Shown here in pieces: positions 1 to 6,925 of a DNA stretch of 64,000 bases. A program made the position numbers and the translations under genes. The notes below the pieces were generated by a model. That model was given only the letters and a program-made list of their open reading frames with translations. It made no database searches and had not been told where the DNA came from. The DNA lies in assembly GCF_014534685.1 (NCBI RefSeq), contig NZ_JACVVX010000005.1, forward strand, positions 1 to 64,000, read 5' to 3'. Numbering within the stretch: the first letter of the stretch is position 1; each line of letters starts with the position of its first letter. Origin of the DNA: Oryzicola mucosus. GTDB taxonomy: Bacteria; Pseudomonadota; Alphaproteobacteria; Rhizobiales; Rhizobiaceae.

Positions 1-448
1 CGAACCAGGCGTTCGGTGTTCGCCCACCCTCAACCTTGGCGCTGGGATTGGGCTCGGCAAAGCTGGTAAGCGGCACGACACATCGATTTTCGATGCCAAG
101 CCAGCGCGACCAATGGCGGGAGGCGGTGTTGCGGACATTGGTCGTGCCGCCGTCCGGCTCCATCTTCAGCAGTTCCTGAAAAGCGGCATCGTCTACGTCC
201 CGACCCTTGGCCCGAAACTTGTCCGCCCGCTTCTTTGTCGCCTCGAACAGAGCTTGGCTGGAGCTGGGAAGCCCCCAGCGAACGCGCGCAAGCTCGCGGA
301 CCCCATCCGGCGCGTTGCGGACGATCGGTCCCATCTGGTCGGGGTAGAGATCGAGTGAAGGCTGGATGTTGCCGGCGATGTCGCGGAACGTCTTCGACAG
401 CTGCCGGATAGCCTCCTGTGTGGTCGTGACATTGTACAGATTACACAA
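1..448 (-). CDS. SRAP-family (HMCES/YedK) abasic-site protein, cut by window edge
   Basis: The frame opens at a TTG (446-448) behind a GGGAGAGG Shine-Dalgarno and runs off the left edge after 149 residues. It begins M-C-N-L-Y-N, so Cys2 becomes N-terminal after Met removal. That is the hallmark of SRAP proteins, which crosslink to abasic sites in single-stranded DNA. RWGLP (residues 57-61), TNVRNTAS (103-110), RCVVP (122-126) and a Glu in SFAEP (132) follow in family order. The distal catalytic His would lie outside the window. It is the last visible gene of a packed minus-strand operon whose upstream region holds an SOS box, which fits a DNA-damage role. Annotation that accepts only ATG starts would miss it. 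Confidence 0.85.
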   Translation of the reverse strand, partial: MCNLYNVTTTQEAIRQLSKTFRDIAGNIQPSLDLYPDQMGPIVRNAPDGVRELARVRWGLPSSSQALFEATKKRADKFRAKGRDVDDAAFQELLKMEPDGGTTNVRNTASRHWSRWLGIENRCVVPLTSFAEPNPSAKVEGGRTPNAWF

Positions 449-460
449 ACGCCTCTCCCT

Positions 461-634
461 TCACGCCCGGAATGGTTCGCCCTCGTCGCGGTGCTCGAAA
501 CAGAACCAGTGCGGCGCCTCTTTGGCGCGGGCGAAACCGAAGCTGCCCCACTTCGCGCAGCCGTCGTGCTCGCAATAGTGCTCATACAAGCCGGCCGGCG
601 TCGAGTGGGGGAGGGCGTTGGGTTCGTCGCTCAT
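461..634 (-). CDS. Small Cys/His-rich protein (57 aa), operon partner of SRAP
   Basis: A 57-residue frame whose ATG (632-634) overlaps the TGA of the preceding gene (631-633) as ATGA, so translation is probably coupled. The middle contains C-E-H-D-G-C and later C-F-E-H, a spacing that could bind one zinc in a compact ribbon. No family is recognised. It lies 12 bp before the SRAP start and is co-oriented with it. The evidence is the overlap, the conserved-looking Cys/His pattern and its place in the operon; the function is unknown. Confidence 0.6.
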   Translation of the reverse strand: MSDEPNALPHSTPAGLYEHYCEHDGCAKWGSFGFARAKEAPHWFCFEHRDEGEPFRA

Positions 635-948
635 AGGTCGGGCTCGTCGTCTTCGGGTGTCAGCAGTTCCAGCGTCCCCTCCGGTTCCGAGCCATCAACC
701 GAGCAGGCGAGCAGCGCGGCCTTGGTCGCGGCCAGCCAGACGTCGGCAGCGGCAGAATCCTCATCGCTGAGCGCATGCTCCTCGCCCTCTTCGGGAAAGC
801 CGGCATCATCCCACGCCTCCAGGGCGGAGAAACCTTCGGCTGCCGTGAGCGGGTGCATGTCCGCAGCTTTGAAGACTTCAACAGCCGCCGCCATGCCGGC
901 GGCAAGCTGTTCCTCTGTTGCTCCTTTCACATCAAGTAGCAGTTTCAT
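631..948 (-). CDS. Hypothetical acidic protein (105 aa)
   Basis: The start ATG follows AGGAGGCGAGG, the best Shine-Dalgarno of this operon. The protein is Ala/Glu/Asp-rich and probably helical, with a very acidic C-terminus (PEDDEPDL) and no transmembrane segment or metal motif. Both ends overlap neighbours by ATGA (948/945 and 634/631), so it is the middle gene of a coupled block. I do not recognise the family. A role alongside the SRAP protein is only inferred from the shared operon. Confidence 0.65.
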   Translation of the reverse strand: MKLLLDVKGATEEQLAAGMAAAVEVFKAADMHPLTAAEGFSALEAWDDAGFPEEGEEHALSDEDSAAADVWLAATKAALLACSVDGSEPEGTLELLTPEDDEPDL

Positions 949-1172
949 CCTCGCCTCCTATGATGCCATCCGCGGGAGAAGCCGTGTGAGACGGCGGCCC
1001 GCGTCAGCAACAGTTCTGTTTTGGTCTCATCCAGCTCCATCGCCAGAGCCATGGCGGCCGCCCATAGATCGCCCCTGGCAGCCGCAATCGCGGCATCAAG
1101 GCGCTCTTCGGGCAACAGGTTGTCATCCGCTGCCGGTGAGGCACGGTGGCTGTGCAAAGCTGGTCTTGTCAT
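945..1172 (-). CDS. Hypothetical protein (75 aa), first gene of the SRAP operon
   Basis: A 75-residue helical Ala/Leu-rich protein with a basic end (GWHHRRRG) and an ATGA overlap with the next gene. No Shine-Dalgarno precedes the ATG. A possible promoter with -35 TTGCGG (1202-1207) and -10 CATGAT (1179-1184), spacing 17, would start transcription at or next to the ATG, so the message may be leaderless. No family is recognised. The SOS box lies 43-57 bp upstream and could govern the operon. Confidence 0.55.
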   Translation of the reverse strand: MTRPALHSHRASPAADDNLLPEERLDAAIAAARGDLWAAAMALAMELDETKTELLLTRAAVSHGFSRGWHHRRRG

Positions 1173-1195
1173 GTGCTAATCATGCACTCGTCAGA

Positions 1196-1229
1196 TTGAC
1201 TCCGCAAGACGTTTGTTCTTATTCCGTTC
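1196..1229. promoter_or_regulatory. SOS (LexA) box overlapping a divergent promoter
   Basis: GTTC (1215-1218), seven bases, GTTC (1226-1229) is the established alphaproteobacterial LexA operator pattern GTTC-N7-GTTC. It lies over the -10 (TTATTC, 1219-1224) of a plus-strand promoter whose -35 is TTGACT (1196-1201), spacing 17. The predicted transcription start coincides with the ATG at 1232. LexA bound here would block that promoter and could also affect the minus-strand SRAP operon. The sequence match is direct; regulation is inferred. Confidence 0.65.
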
Positions 1230-1231
1230 TC

Positions 1232-1546
1232 ATGCCGGAGCAGTACCCATATCGTCGCTATCCCGTCCAGATGCTCTCCAAAGCGGATGAGATCGGGCAG
1301 GTGGCCCACATTAGTTGCGGGCTCTGCAATCTGCGCAGAAACTACCTGGCAGGCGATCTGTTGAAGCTGCTCGGGAACGTCTCAATCTTCGATGTGGAGC
1401 GGCACATGCGCTGCACGCAGTGTGGCCGCAAGGATTACATGACGGTCAAGTTCGACCTGCCGCCACCGGGCGACCGGGTGAAAATGAAGTTCCGGCGCCT
1501 GGTCGAGATCAAGATGGTGCGGAAATTTATCTGGCAGGACGATTGA
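1232..1546 (+). CDS. Small zinc-ribbon-like protein (104 aa), probably SOS-controlled
   Basis: Two CxxC pairs (Cys29/32 in CGLC and Cys61/64 in CTQC) suggest one structural zinc site. The flanks are basic and the C-terminus (KMVRKFIWQDD) is well defined. I know similar small proteins from Rhizobiales genomes but no function. The ATG lacks a Shine-Dalgarno, and the apparent promoter places the transcript start at the ATG, so it may be leaderless. The frame is open far upstream without support. Its 3' end overlaps the convergent DUF982 gene by 20 bp. Confidence 0.7.
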   Translation: MPEQYPYRRYPVQMLSKADEIGQVAHISCGLCNLRRNYLAGDLLKLLGNVSIFDVERHMRCTQCGRKDYMTVKFDLPPPGDRVKMKFRRLVEIKMVRKFIWQDD

Positions 1547-1784
1547 TCAGCACGCCTTCGTCTTCGGCCGCTTTGGCGAAGGCTCGACGCGCGACGATTG
1601 ACTTCTTCTGGCCTTCCAGAACGGCCATGCAGGCCTTGCGCGCTGCGAGGTGGCTCTTGCAGCCCGAGCTGGGCCAACGGAATAACAGGCACTCCGCAGC
1701 CTCCCTTGCTGACGAGACCATCCGGACCTTGCCCGGCCCCTCGATCATCACCGAGACCGGATCATCGAACCATCCATCGTCCAT
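1527..1784 (-). CDS. DUF982 protein (first of two)
   Basis: An 85-residue protein with the DUF982 pattern: W-F-D-D-P-V-S-V near the start, then S-A-R-E-A-A-E-C-L and FRWP, a conserved Cys in A-R-K-A-C, and a helical A-R-R-A-F-A-K-A-A-E-D-E-G end. DUF982 proteins are small, mostly rhizobial and functionally undefined. I took the ATG at 1782-1784. A TTG at 1818-1820 would add 12 residues, but neither has a strong ribosome site. The tail overlaps the convergent zinc-protein gene by 20 bp. A second DUF982 gene lies at 18466-18762. Confidence 0.75.
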   Translation of the reverse strand: MDDGWFDDPVSVMIEGPGKVRMVSSAREAAECLLFRWPSSGCKSHLAARKACMAVLEGQKKSIVARRAFAKAAEDEGVLINRPAR

Positions 1785-1932
1785 ACTCGAACACTCGCAC
1801 TCAACAAAACTGCGATTCAATGCGCGAGCGTCGGGGAGGTTGCCAACGCATAGGCAGATATGATTTCACGCCAAGCCGACGCAAGCTTCAAGAGATGGAG
1901 CGCTGCGTCGGCGAGCCTTTCCTTGCGGGACG

Positions 1933-2136
1933 TCAATTTCGTCTCTTTTTCCTTCTGCCATTCTCAGCAAGCACAAACCATTCAGGGGCAATGCCGCTTG
2001 TCCATGACACCTCCGCCTCTTGGTCGTGCTGCTCTTCAAAGGGCTCTTCCTCAAGGTCTGGATCACCGTCAAACCCATCCAAGATGGTGAGAAGCCTCTC
2101 AATCTCAGCTTCAATTGCTGCTCGCTTGAGGTTCAT
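1933..2136 (-). CDS. Small acidic protein with D-G-D-P-D-L-E motif (67 aa)
   Basis: The ATG (2134-2136) overlaps the TGA of the Myb-like gene (2133-2135), so the two are coupled. An N-terminal helix (IEAEIERLLTILDGF) leads into DGDPDLEEEPFEE, then a W-containing stretch and a basic tail. The same core, a helix followed by D-x-D-P-D-L-E, opens the protein at 7353-8000, so these belong to one family of accessory small proteins. The Asp/Glu spacing could bind a divalent metal, but no activity is known to me. Confidence 0.65.
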   Translation of the reverse strand: MNLKRAAIEAEIERLLTILDGFDGDPDLEEEPFEEQHDQEAEVSWTSGIAPEWFVLAENGRRKKRRN

Positions 2137-2726
2137 TGATATTCTCGCCAGCAGATTTCAATGCTGCCATCGAGCGCAATAATCGCTCTTCCGATTGCCC
2201 CATAATTGTAGTTGCCGTTAATCCAGCCGGCCCCTTTGAAATATCTTTTTGACTTGGCCAAGATATCTAGGTCCCCCATCGTGTACCCAAGCGCGAAACA
2301 TCTATCGCGTATCTGGTCGATGATTTTCGAACCCGTTGGGGCATAGGGCCGCCTACTGATGGCGATACCATGGTATTTTCTGGCGGCGCTAATCTGCTCA
2401 AGCGAGCGAGTAGGAAACGCCTGCTGAAGTTCTTCGCGAGAAGAACCTTTGGCCGAAAGTCGCCGCAATCTTGAGAGCTCGCCGGCGGTGAACATCTCTC
2501 GCTTTGGTCTCAGGCCGAGACGCTGGCACCTAAATCGAAGTGCCCAGTAAGTGCGATTAGGCAATTGCTTTCGAAGAAGTGAGTAATCATGTCCAAACTG
2601 ACGACAGATTTGGTCTTCTTCCGCGGTCCAAACTCGTGCTCCGTTTGGCGCCAAGCCGCGATAGCGTATGGTCCGCCGACCGCGTTCAGCGGACATCGCA
2701 TGTGAGTTGATTTCGCTCAGATACAT
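2133..2726 (-). CDS. Myb/SANT-like DNA-binding protein (197 aa)
   Basis: The start ATG follows GAGGAGAACAGG, a strong Shine-Dalgarno, which fixes it at 2726 rather than the longer frame to 2795. Residues about 30-70 carry W-T-A-E-E-D, the start of a Myb/SANT helix-turn-helix, followed by basic helices. The second half is a tyrosine-rich, DNA-free-looking domain with no recognised family. It forms a two-gene unit with the acidic small protein. Base composition is visibly lower in GC than the chromosomal genes to the right, which fits acquired DNA. Confidence 0.7.
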   Translation of the reverse strand: MYLSEINSHAMSAERGRRTIRYRGLAPNGARVWTAEEDQICRQFGHDYSLLRKQLPNRTYWALRFRCQRLGLRPKREMFTAGELSRLRRLSAKGSSREELQQAFPTRSLEQISAARKYHGIAISRRPYAPTGSKIIDQIRDRCFALGYTMGDLDILAKSKRYFKGAGWINGNYNYGAIGRAIIALDGSIEICWREYQ

Positions 2727-2954
2727 CCTGTTCTCCTCAGGTGCTTGAGCCCTCCGCCAATAGACGAAACCAACGATCGGGAAACTTAACAACAAGCTTA
2801 CGGGCCGATCCCCGCTACCCCCGCTCTTCAGAATAAAAGGTGTGGACTCTTGTTGATAAACCCATGAGCTGTTGACGTAACCTATTCATCTCCGGAGAGA
2901 CTATGCTGCCAGTGCGCGTGCGGTGAGTGAATTTTTGACTGTAGCCCGAACAGC

Positions 2955-3003
2955 GTATCAGTCACCGCGACGGCCGCGTCGTTGCTCCAGCAGCGCGGGC
3001 AAC
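2955..3003. repeat. 49-bp direct repeat, left copy
   Basis: This stretch matches 5534-5582 at 43 of 49 positions in the same orientation. Both copies encode, on the minus strand, the same kind of C-terminal tail (LPALLE, then arginine pairs, Asp, stop). The two copies bracket the tailspike gene. Confidence 0.8.
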
Positions 3004-3269
3004 CATCCGGCCTCGGCCCTCAACAAAGCCTGCCTCTGCTGGATCGCTCTCATCAGCATGGCCACTAGCACCGCCATCGCCAGTTCGTGCGCCTCGTCGA
3101 TTATTGGGCCTGCAAGGAACTCGTTCAGGTCGAGACGCCGGGGCTTGTCCGGCGCCGCCTTGTCGGTGAGTTGAATGTAGATGCCAGGGGCAGTGGGGAA
3201 ATCGTCATCGAAAACTAGTTCCCAGGTGCGCTTGGCGTCGGTGGTGAGCAGTGCGGTGAGATCGTTCAT
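2958..3269 (-). CDS. Hypothetical protein (103 aa) beside the tailspike
   Basis: The protein begins MNDLTALL, has an Asp-rich mid-section (FDDDFPTAPGIYIQL), a helical middle (DEAHELAMAVLVAMLMRAIQ) and a basic end. The last 15 residues resemble those of the 36-residue protein at 5537-5647. A start 18 bp upstream (3287) is possible; neither has a good ribosome site. It is divergent from the tailspike gene across about 260 bp. No family is recognised. The partner position suggests phage or accessory origin, but that is inference. Confidence 0.55.
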   Translation of the reverse strand: MNDLTALLTTDAKRTWELVFDDDFPTAPGIYIQLTDKAAPDKPRRLDLNEFLAGPIIDEAHELAMAVLVAMLMRAIQQRQALLRAEAGWLPALLEQRRGRRGD

Positions 3270-3531
3270 CGGGCAACTATGGCGCATGCTCCGCGCACCG
3301 GCTACTGGGGTTTTTCCTAGTTCACAACGCCTTGTTGCGCCGGCTGCGGCGTGAATGGATGTGGAAGAAAAACTGCATAGGAAAATATTCGATCAAGGGA
3401 TTCAGAAAGTTATGAAAATCTAAGCCCCATTTTGTCCACACCATCCGAACCTCGCGTCTAATGGACCCGTCGATAAGGCGAGCCGCCACCTGCGGCAATA
3501 ATCTAAGGCGGCGTGATGGAAGGACTGAACA

Positions 3532-5319
3532 ATGGCAACGATGATGACTGAAATTTACGATCCCGAAAATCTGGAAAAACCGGTCGGGGTCTTCGGCGAT
3601 GCAACATACCAACTCGACAGCCTCGACGGCGTCGCATCTGTAGATCTCAGCGGCTTTGATCTGGTCGAAGTGAAACGTTGGAGCGGAAACTCCGACATTT
3701 GCCCGGCTCTATACCATCGGGCTGTATCTATGCCCACTCACGGACTTGCGTGGCAGGACGCCACTGGATCGTGGTTCCAACGTGTCGACAGCGTTATCGA
3801 TGCTAGATCGACGGGAGTGCAGGTCAGTGCCGCTTACACAATCACACTCGGGAATAACAACCGCTTGGCCATTCAGCGCGCTATCGACTATTGCGAGGCC
3901 CGGCTTGGTGGCCAGGTTGTTCTGCCAGCGGGTGTAATTCTGGTTTCTTCGTCAAGCAGCATCTGTATCCGAATGAAGTCCCATGTCTGGCTCAGGGGAG
4001 TGGGGAAGGACGCGACCATTATAAAGGTTGGGCCTGAGCAGTCCGAGACCGCTCATGTAGTCAACCACTTCGACACCAGGAATTCCAAGATCAGTGATCT
4101 TTGTATCGATGGAAACCGTTCGGGTCAAAATCCAGGAATCGGCGGTCACGGGCTTCGAGTTGGAGGGAGTAGTACCAAGATTGGTTGCGATGGTTTGACC
4201 GTCCGAGATGTGGAAATTAGAGACTGCTCCTATGGACTAGGGTTTCAAGATGGCGCGATCATGAACGTGCTAATTGACAATTGTTGGATCCATGAGACTT
4301 ACAGAGATGCAGTAGACATCAAGGATTACCCGTCAACTGTAAACAGCGTCTTCTACCCTAGTCAAAATATTATCATTCGGGATTGTCTAATAGAGCGCTG
4401 GGGACTTAGCAGCGCTCTCGACGATCAGAATGGTATCCACACTCGCTCGCAGAAGACGCAGATTTTTGGCAACACGTTCAAGCCAAACGGAGGAGGCTGT
4501 GCTATCTATCTTTCTGCTGTTAGTTCGCAAGGACCGACAGGCGCGAAAGACTCCATAGTCCGAGACAACGTCATCTATCTCCCCGATCCTGCGGTGGACG
4601 GCGTGAATATGTCGGGCATTAAGTGCTATGCGGACAAATGCAACATTGATGGGAATGTTATTTATTCTGGTCAACGTGGCATTCGCATATCGGGTGACTA
4701 CTGCACCGTCAGCAACAACAAAATCTTCGATTCGACATCCTCGGGTCTGTTCGCGTCTTCGGATGGTGCTTCTCCCTCGGCTGGCCCTAGAGAGCTTACG
4801 GCTGTCGGAAATGTCCTGATCGGGCGGGGCCGGGCTGGACCTCCTGCGGTACCCTTCGCTGGTTCTGGCATCTATCTCTCCTCCGATAGCGGCGCACGCT
4901 TTTATGGCGGTTTTATCGAAGGGTGGGGCAATGGCCTCGATGTTGTCGCTGGTACGCTCAATGGGCTCGCCAACAGTGTCAATTTCGGAGCTAACACGAA
5001 TGCGGCCTCTGGTATTACCGGTGCCGTGCGAATGATCGACTGCAACGGCTACAAGTCAGTTGGATCGTTTCAGTCGTCCACGGTCAGCGTAGACGCTGTC
5101 GGATCTCAGACGGTTGTCATGTCTCATGATCTTGCGAGCACGCCCAGCCTTATACGGAGCGATGCTTACGTTTGGGGCAGCGAGACTACATTCCAGGCTG
5201 TTGTGCGCCTCATCTCGGTCAACTCGACCACGGCAACCGTGCTGCTGACTGTACTTTCATCCGGCCCAAGTGGAACGGTTGCCCGAGTGGGCGTGACGCT
5301 TAGGACGTCGACCTCATAA
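3532..5319 (+). CDS. Phage-type tailspike / pectate-lyase-like beta-helix protein
   Basis: A 595-residue protein with a GAAGGA ribosome site before the ATG. Residues 1-90 look like a head-binding or adaptor region. Residues about 95-450 show a right-handed parallel beta-helix of the pectate lyase 3 / GH28-related type: NNRLAIQRAIDYCEARLGGQVVLP, then many short turns of the form N-x-I-x-G-N and G-I-x-x. Residues about 500-595 form a Thr/Ser/Val-rich trimerisation-like tail. Such proteins are usually phage receptor-binding depolymerases. No capsid, terminase or tail genes are nearby, so it is an orphan or module relic. GC is visibly lower than the core genes. There is no signal peptide. Confidence 0.75.
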   Translation: MATMMTEIYDPENLEKPVGVFGDATYQLDSLDGVASVDLSGFDLVEVKRWSGNSDICPALYHRAVSMPTHGLAWQDATGSWFQRVDSVIDARSTGVQVSAAYTITLGNNNRLAIQRAIDYCEARLGGQVVLPAGVILVSSSSSICIRMKSHVWLRGVGKDATIIKVGPEQSETAHVVNHFDTRNSKISDLCIDGNRSGQNPGIGGHGLRVGGSSTKIGCDGLTVRDVEIRDCSYGLGFQDGAIMNVLIDNCWIHETYRDAVDIKDYPSTVNSVFYPSQNIIIRDCLIERWGLSSALDDQNGIHTRSQKTQIFGNTFKPNGGGCAIYLSAVSSQGPTGAKDSIVRDNVIYLPDPAVDGVNMSGIKCYADKCNIDGNVIYSGQRGIRISGDYCTVSNNKIFDSTSSGLFASSDGASPSAGPRELTAVGNVLIGRGRAGPPAVPFAGSGIYLSSDSGARFYGGFIEGWGNGLDVVAGTLNGLANSVNFGANTNAASGITGAVRMIDCNGYKSVGSFQSSTVSVDAVGSQTVVMSHDLASTPSLIRSDAYVWGSETTFQAVVRLISVNSTTATVLLTVLSSGPSGTVARVGVTLRTSTS

Positions 5320-5357
5320 GGACAGAGCAAAGAAGCTGAGATATGTAACCAAGGAAT

Positions 5358-5380
5358 CGGCCCACGTTTTTCGTGGGCCG
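5358..5380 (+). terminator. Perfect 9-bp hairpin downstream of tailspike
   Basis: CGGCCCACG (5358-5366), TTTTT loop, CGTGGGCCG (5372-5380). It lies 38 bp after the tailspike stop, where a terminator is expected. No T-tract follows, so factor-independent termination is uncertain; it could be an mRNA-protecting stem. Confidence 0.55.
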
Positions 5381-5533
5381 AGAGTTCTCCGATGCCGTAT
5401 TGAACATGCTGTGGCCGGTGCAGTTCTTCGAAGAGATGTGCCGCCTCATGGTGAGTAGATTTCCTAGATTGACCAGAAGCCTTTTTATGCAAGGGCGTTT
5501 GGGTGCTGGTGGCTGCCCTCCTTTAGTAACGCC

Positions 5534-5582
5534 GTATCAGTCACTGCGACGGAGGCGCCGATGCTCCAGCAGCGCAGGCAAC
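5534..5582. repeat. 49-bp direct repeat, right copy
   Basis: This is the right-hand partner of 2955-3003 (43/49 identical). It overlaps the 3' end of the 36-residue gene. Differences include silent third-position changes in the minus-strand frame (CCC/CCT, CGA/CGG), and the stop codon is kept in both, which hints at coding constraint. Confidence 0.8.
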
Positions 5583-5647
5583 GCGTTGGATAGCTGATCC
5601 TTGCGAACGAAGCGCAAGTTTCGGCAGAAAGCAGGCGCATTGATCAT
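5537..5647 (-). CDS. Very small basic protein (36 aa) coupled to lipoprotein
   Basis: The ATG (5645-5647) overlaps the TGA of the lipoprotein gene (5644-5646). It encodes 36 residues, rich in Arg, ending in the LPALLE-H-R-R-L-R-R-S-D tail that the 103-residue protein at 2958-3269 also carries. Either it is a genuine micro-protein or a truncated relative of that gene. Translational coupling and the conserved tail support expression; the function is unknown. Confidence 0.45.
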   Translation of the reverse strand: MINAPAFCRNLRFVRKDQLSNALPALLEHRRLRRSD

Positions 5648-5976
5648 CGGCAGCCCTTGGCTTTGATGCTCGATTCAATGGCGTTGACCTTGCCCTTTGA
5701 TACGGCAACCTGGCCTTCTTTGTCGCCGCCGAGCGTGCTGGACATCGGCACGCCGACCAAGAATACACCGACCGCATCGCCTGTGGCAGCTTCGTGCTGT
5801 TGTTTGGACAGGCTGGTGAGCGCGTTGCGCTCCTTTATCAGTTCCTGAGCCAGGCCTGCGCAGTCCAGATTGCCATAAGCGGCCATCGGAATGTCTACCG
5901 GCACGATTGCATCCGGTCGTTTGGCGCATGCGTTAAGGGCCAGCGCAGCGGCCAGCATCGCAAGATACGGTTTCAT
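5644..5976 (-). CDS. Small lipoprotein (110 aa)
   Basis: The N-terminus is a short lipoprotein signal with lipobox L-N-A-C (Cys17). After it come a helical segment with two further Cys (LDCAGLAQEL and the terminal KGC), a Gly-rich stretch (GDAVGVFLVGVPMSSTLGGD) that could be a glycine-zipper membrane element, and a helix rich in Lys/Ala. Similar proteins occur in Rhizobiales and their prophages without a defined role. It is followed by a coupled 36-residue gene and sits beyond the tailspike. A lysis or envelope function is possible but unproven. Confidence 0.7.
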   Translation of the reverse strand: MKPYLAMLAAALALNACAKRPDAIVPVDIPMAAYGNLDCAGLAQELIKERNALTSLSKQQHEAATGDAVGVFLVGVPMSSTLGGDKEGQVAVSKGKVNAIESSIKAKGCR

Positions 5977-6173
5977 GAATTCCCCCCAAGTCCAACCTAG
6001 AATTGCGCACTACGGGGAACAACGCAAGGCCGTTGAACTATCCTAACAGCTAGACCGTCTTCACTCGCCATTCCGTTCAGTCACGCAGGCCACGAAGCAC
6101 CCAAGGCGAACGCCTGGAATTCCCGGAAAGCCGAATAAGCTGCAATCATCATTGTGGTGTTCGGAGGTTGCAT

Positions 6174-6433
6174 TCAGATCGATCTGCGAAACTTCGTCGG
6201 CGTCCTGATCCCTTCGAAGTAATTCCGCTTGCCGTCTTCTGGCAGATCGGTGAACGAGGCGTCGAGCTTCAACCTGTCCCAGACGACCCGGCCGTCGATG
6301 CGTTTAGGTTTCGGCATCCTCCCATCACGAATCAGTTCATCGAACTTCGATGTCCCCCCCCGATGTACCGCGCCGCGTCTTCCCGGCAAAGCCCGCGCGG
6401 CGGATAGGAGAAGCTGTCGCGGACAGGGGACAT
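6174..6433 (-). pseudogene. AlpA-like (MerR-type HTH) regulator, frameshifted in a G-run
   Basis: From the ATG at 6431-6433 the frame reads M-S-P-V-R-D-S-F-S-Y-P-P-R-G-L-C-R-E-D-A-A-R-Y-I-G. It meets a run of eight C (6354-6361; G on the coding strand) after which the second frame continues T-S-K-F-D-E-L-I-R-D-G-R-M-P-K-P-K-R-I-D-G-R-V-V-W. Nine Gs would join them into one protein of the AlpA/excisionase-like helix-turn-helix family, which in Rhizobiales normally neighbours an integrase. So one G is missing, through mutation or sequencing error. The longer single frame to 6512 is not the natural start. No integrase follows it. Confidence 0.75.
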
Positions 6434-6568
6434 GTCTGATCTCGATTAAGCAGAAAGGGATACGCTGCCGTCGCTTCTGCGACATCCGTCCCCGTGGCGT
6501 GTTTGAGGTCACTTTCTTAGCTGCCGCTCGTCTTCGACTACCTGTTCAGACAGGCGGCTTGGGGAATT

Positions 6569-6925
6569 TCATTTTAGAGTTTTCAGCCTCGGCGGCAGTG
6601 TGGCGATGCGGGACGGGAGCGCGTTGATCTTCGGGGACGGCTTACGTGGACGTTTGTCGAGTGCAGAAAAGACCGCAGTGCCGAGTGCTGTAGTGCGATA
6701 ACCGATAGCGCCCGTATATGTATTGGCGGTGCCTTTTTCGGCCAAACCCAGTTCCGCGAGCCTATCGACCATTGGCTCTCGGATGCCGGGCATGCCGCTT
6801 AGTTTCTCGAAACTGCCGATCGATGCCTTGAACAATATTCTTAGGGCCTTCACTTCGTGCGGCTCTAAGCTCTGGGCAATTATAGCGGCCTGTCGCGTCA
6901 AGCGTTCCTTTTCCTGGTCAGCCAT
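6569..6925 (-). CDS. Hypothetical winged-helix-like protein (118 aa)
   Basis: A clear AAGGAA ribosome site precedes the ATG. The pattern EVKALRILFKASIGSFEKLSG, then REPMVDRLAELGLAEK and a Tyr-containing beta-turn region, looks like a small winged-helix DNA-binding fold. The last 30 residues are basic and Pro-rich. No named family is recognised. It lies 135 bp upstream of the frameshifted AlpA-like gene on the same strand. Confidence 0.55.
   Translation of the reverse strand: MADQEKERLTRQAAIIAQSLEPHEVKALRILFKASIGSFEKLSGMPGIREPMVDRLAELGLAEKGTANTYTGAIGYRTTALGTAVFSALDKRPRKPSPKINALPSRIATLPPRLKTLK

Noticed and set aside
2903-2926. Seven-codon frame with a GGAG ribosome site
   Set aside because: No gene follows on that strand; the region beyond is antisense to the 103-residue gene. 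Probably chance.
3322-3612. 96-codon minus-strand frame overlapping the tailspike start
   Set aside because: Overlaps a gene with a good ribosome site, has no family signal and has biased composition.
6095-6115. Possible left attachment-site copy of the tRNA-Glu end
   Set aside because: Only about 11 bases (CCCAAGGCGAA) resemble the tRNA end, with mismatches; not enough for an attachment site.
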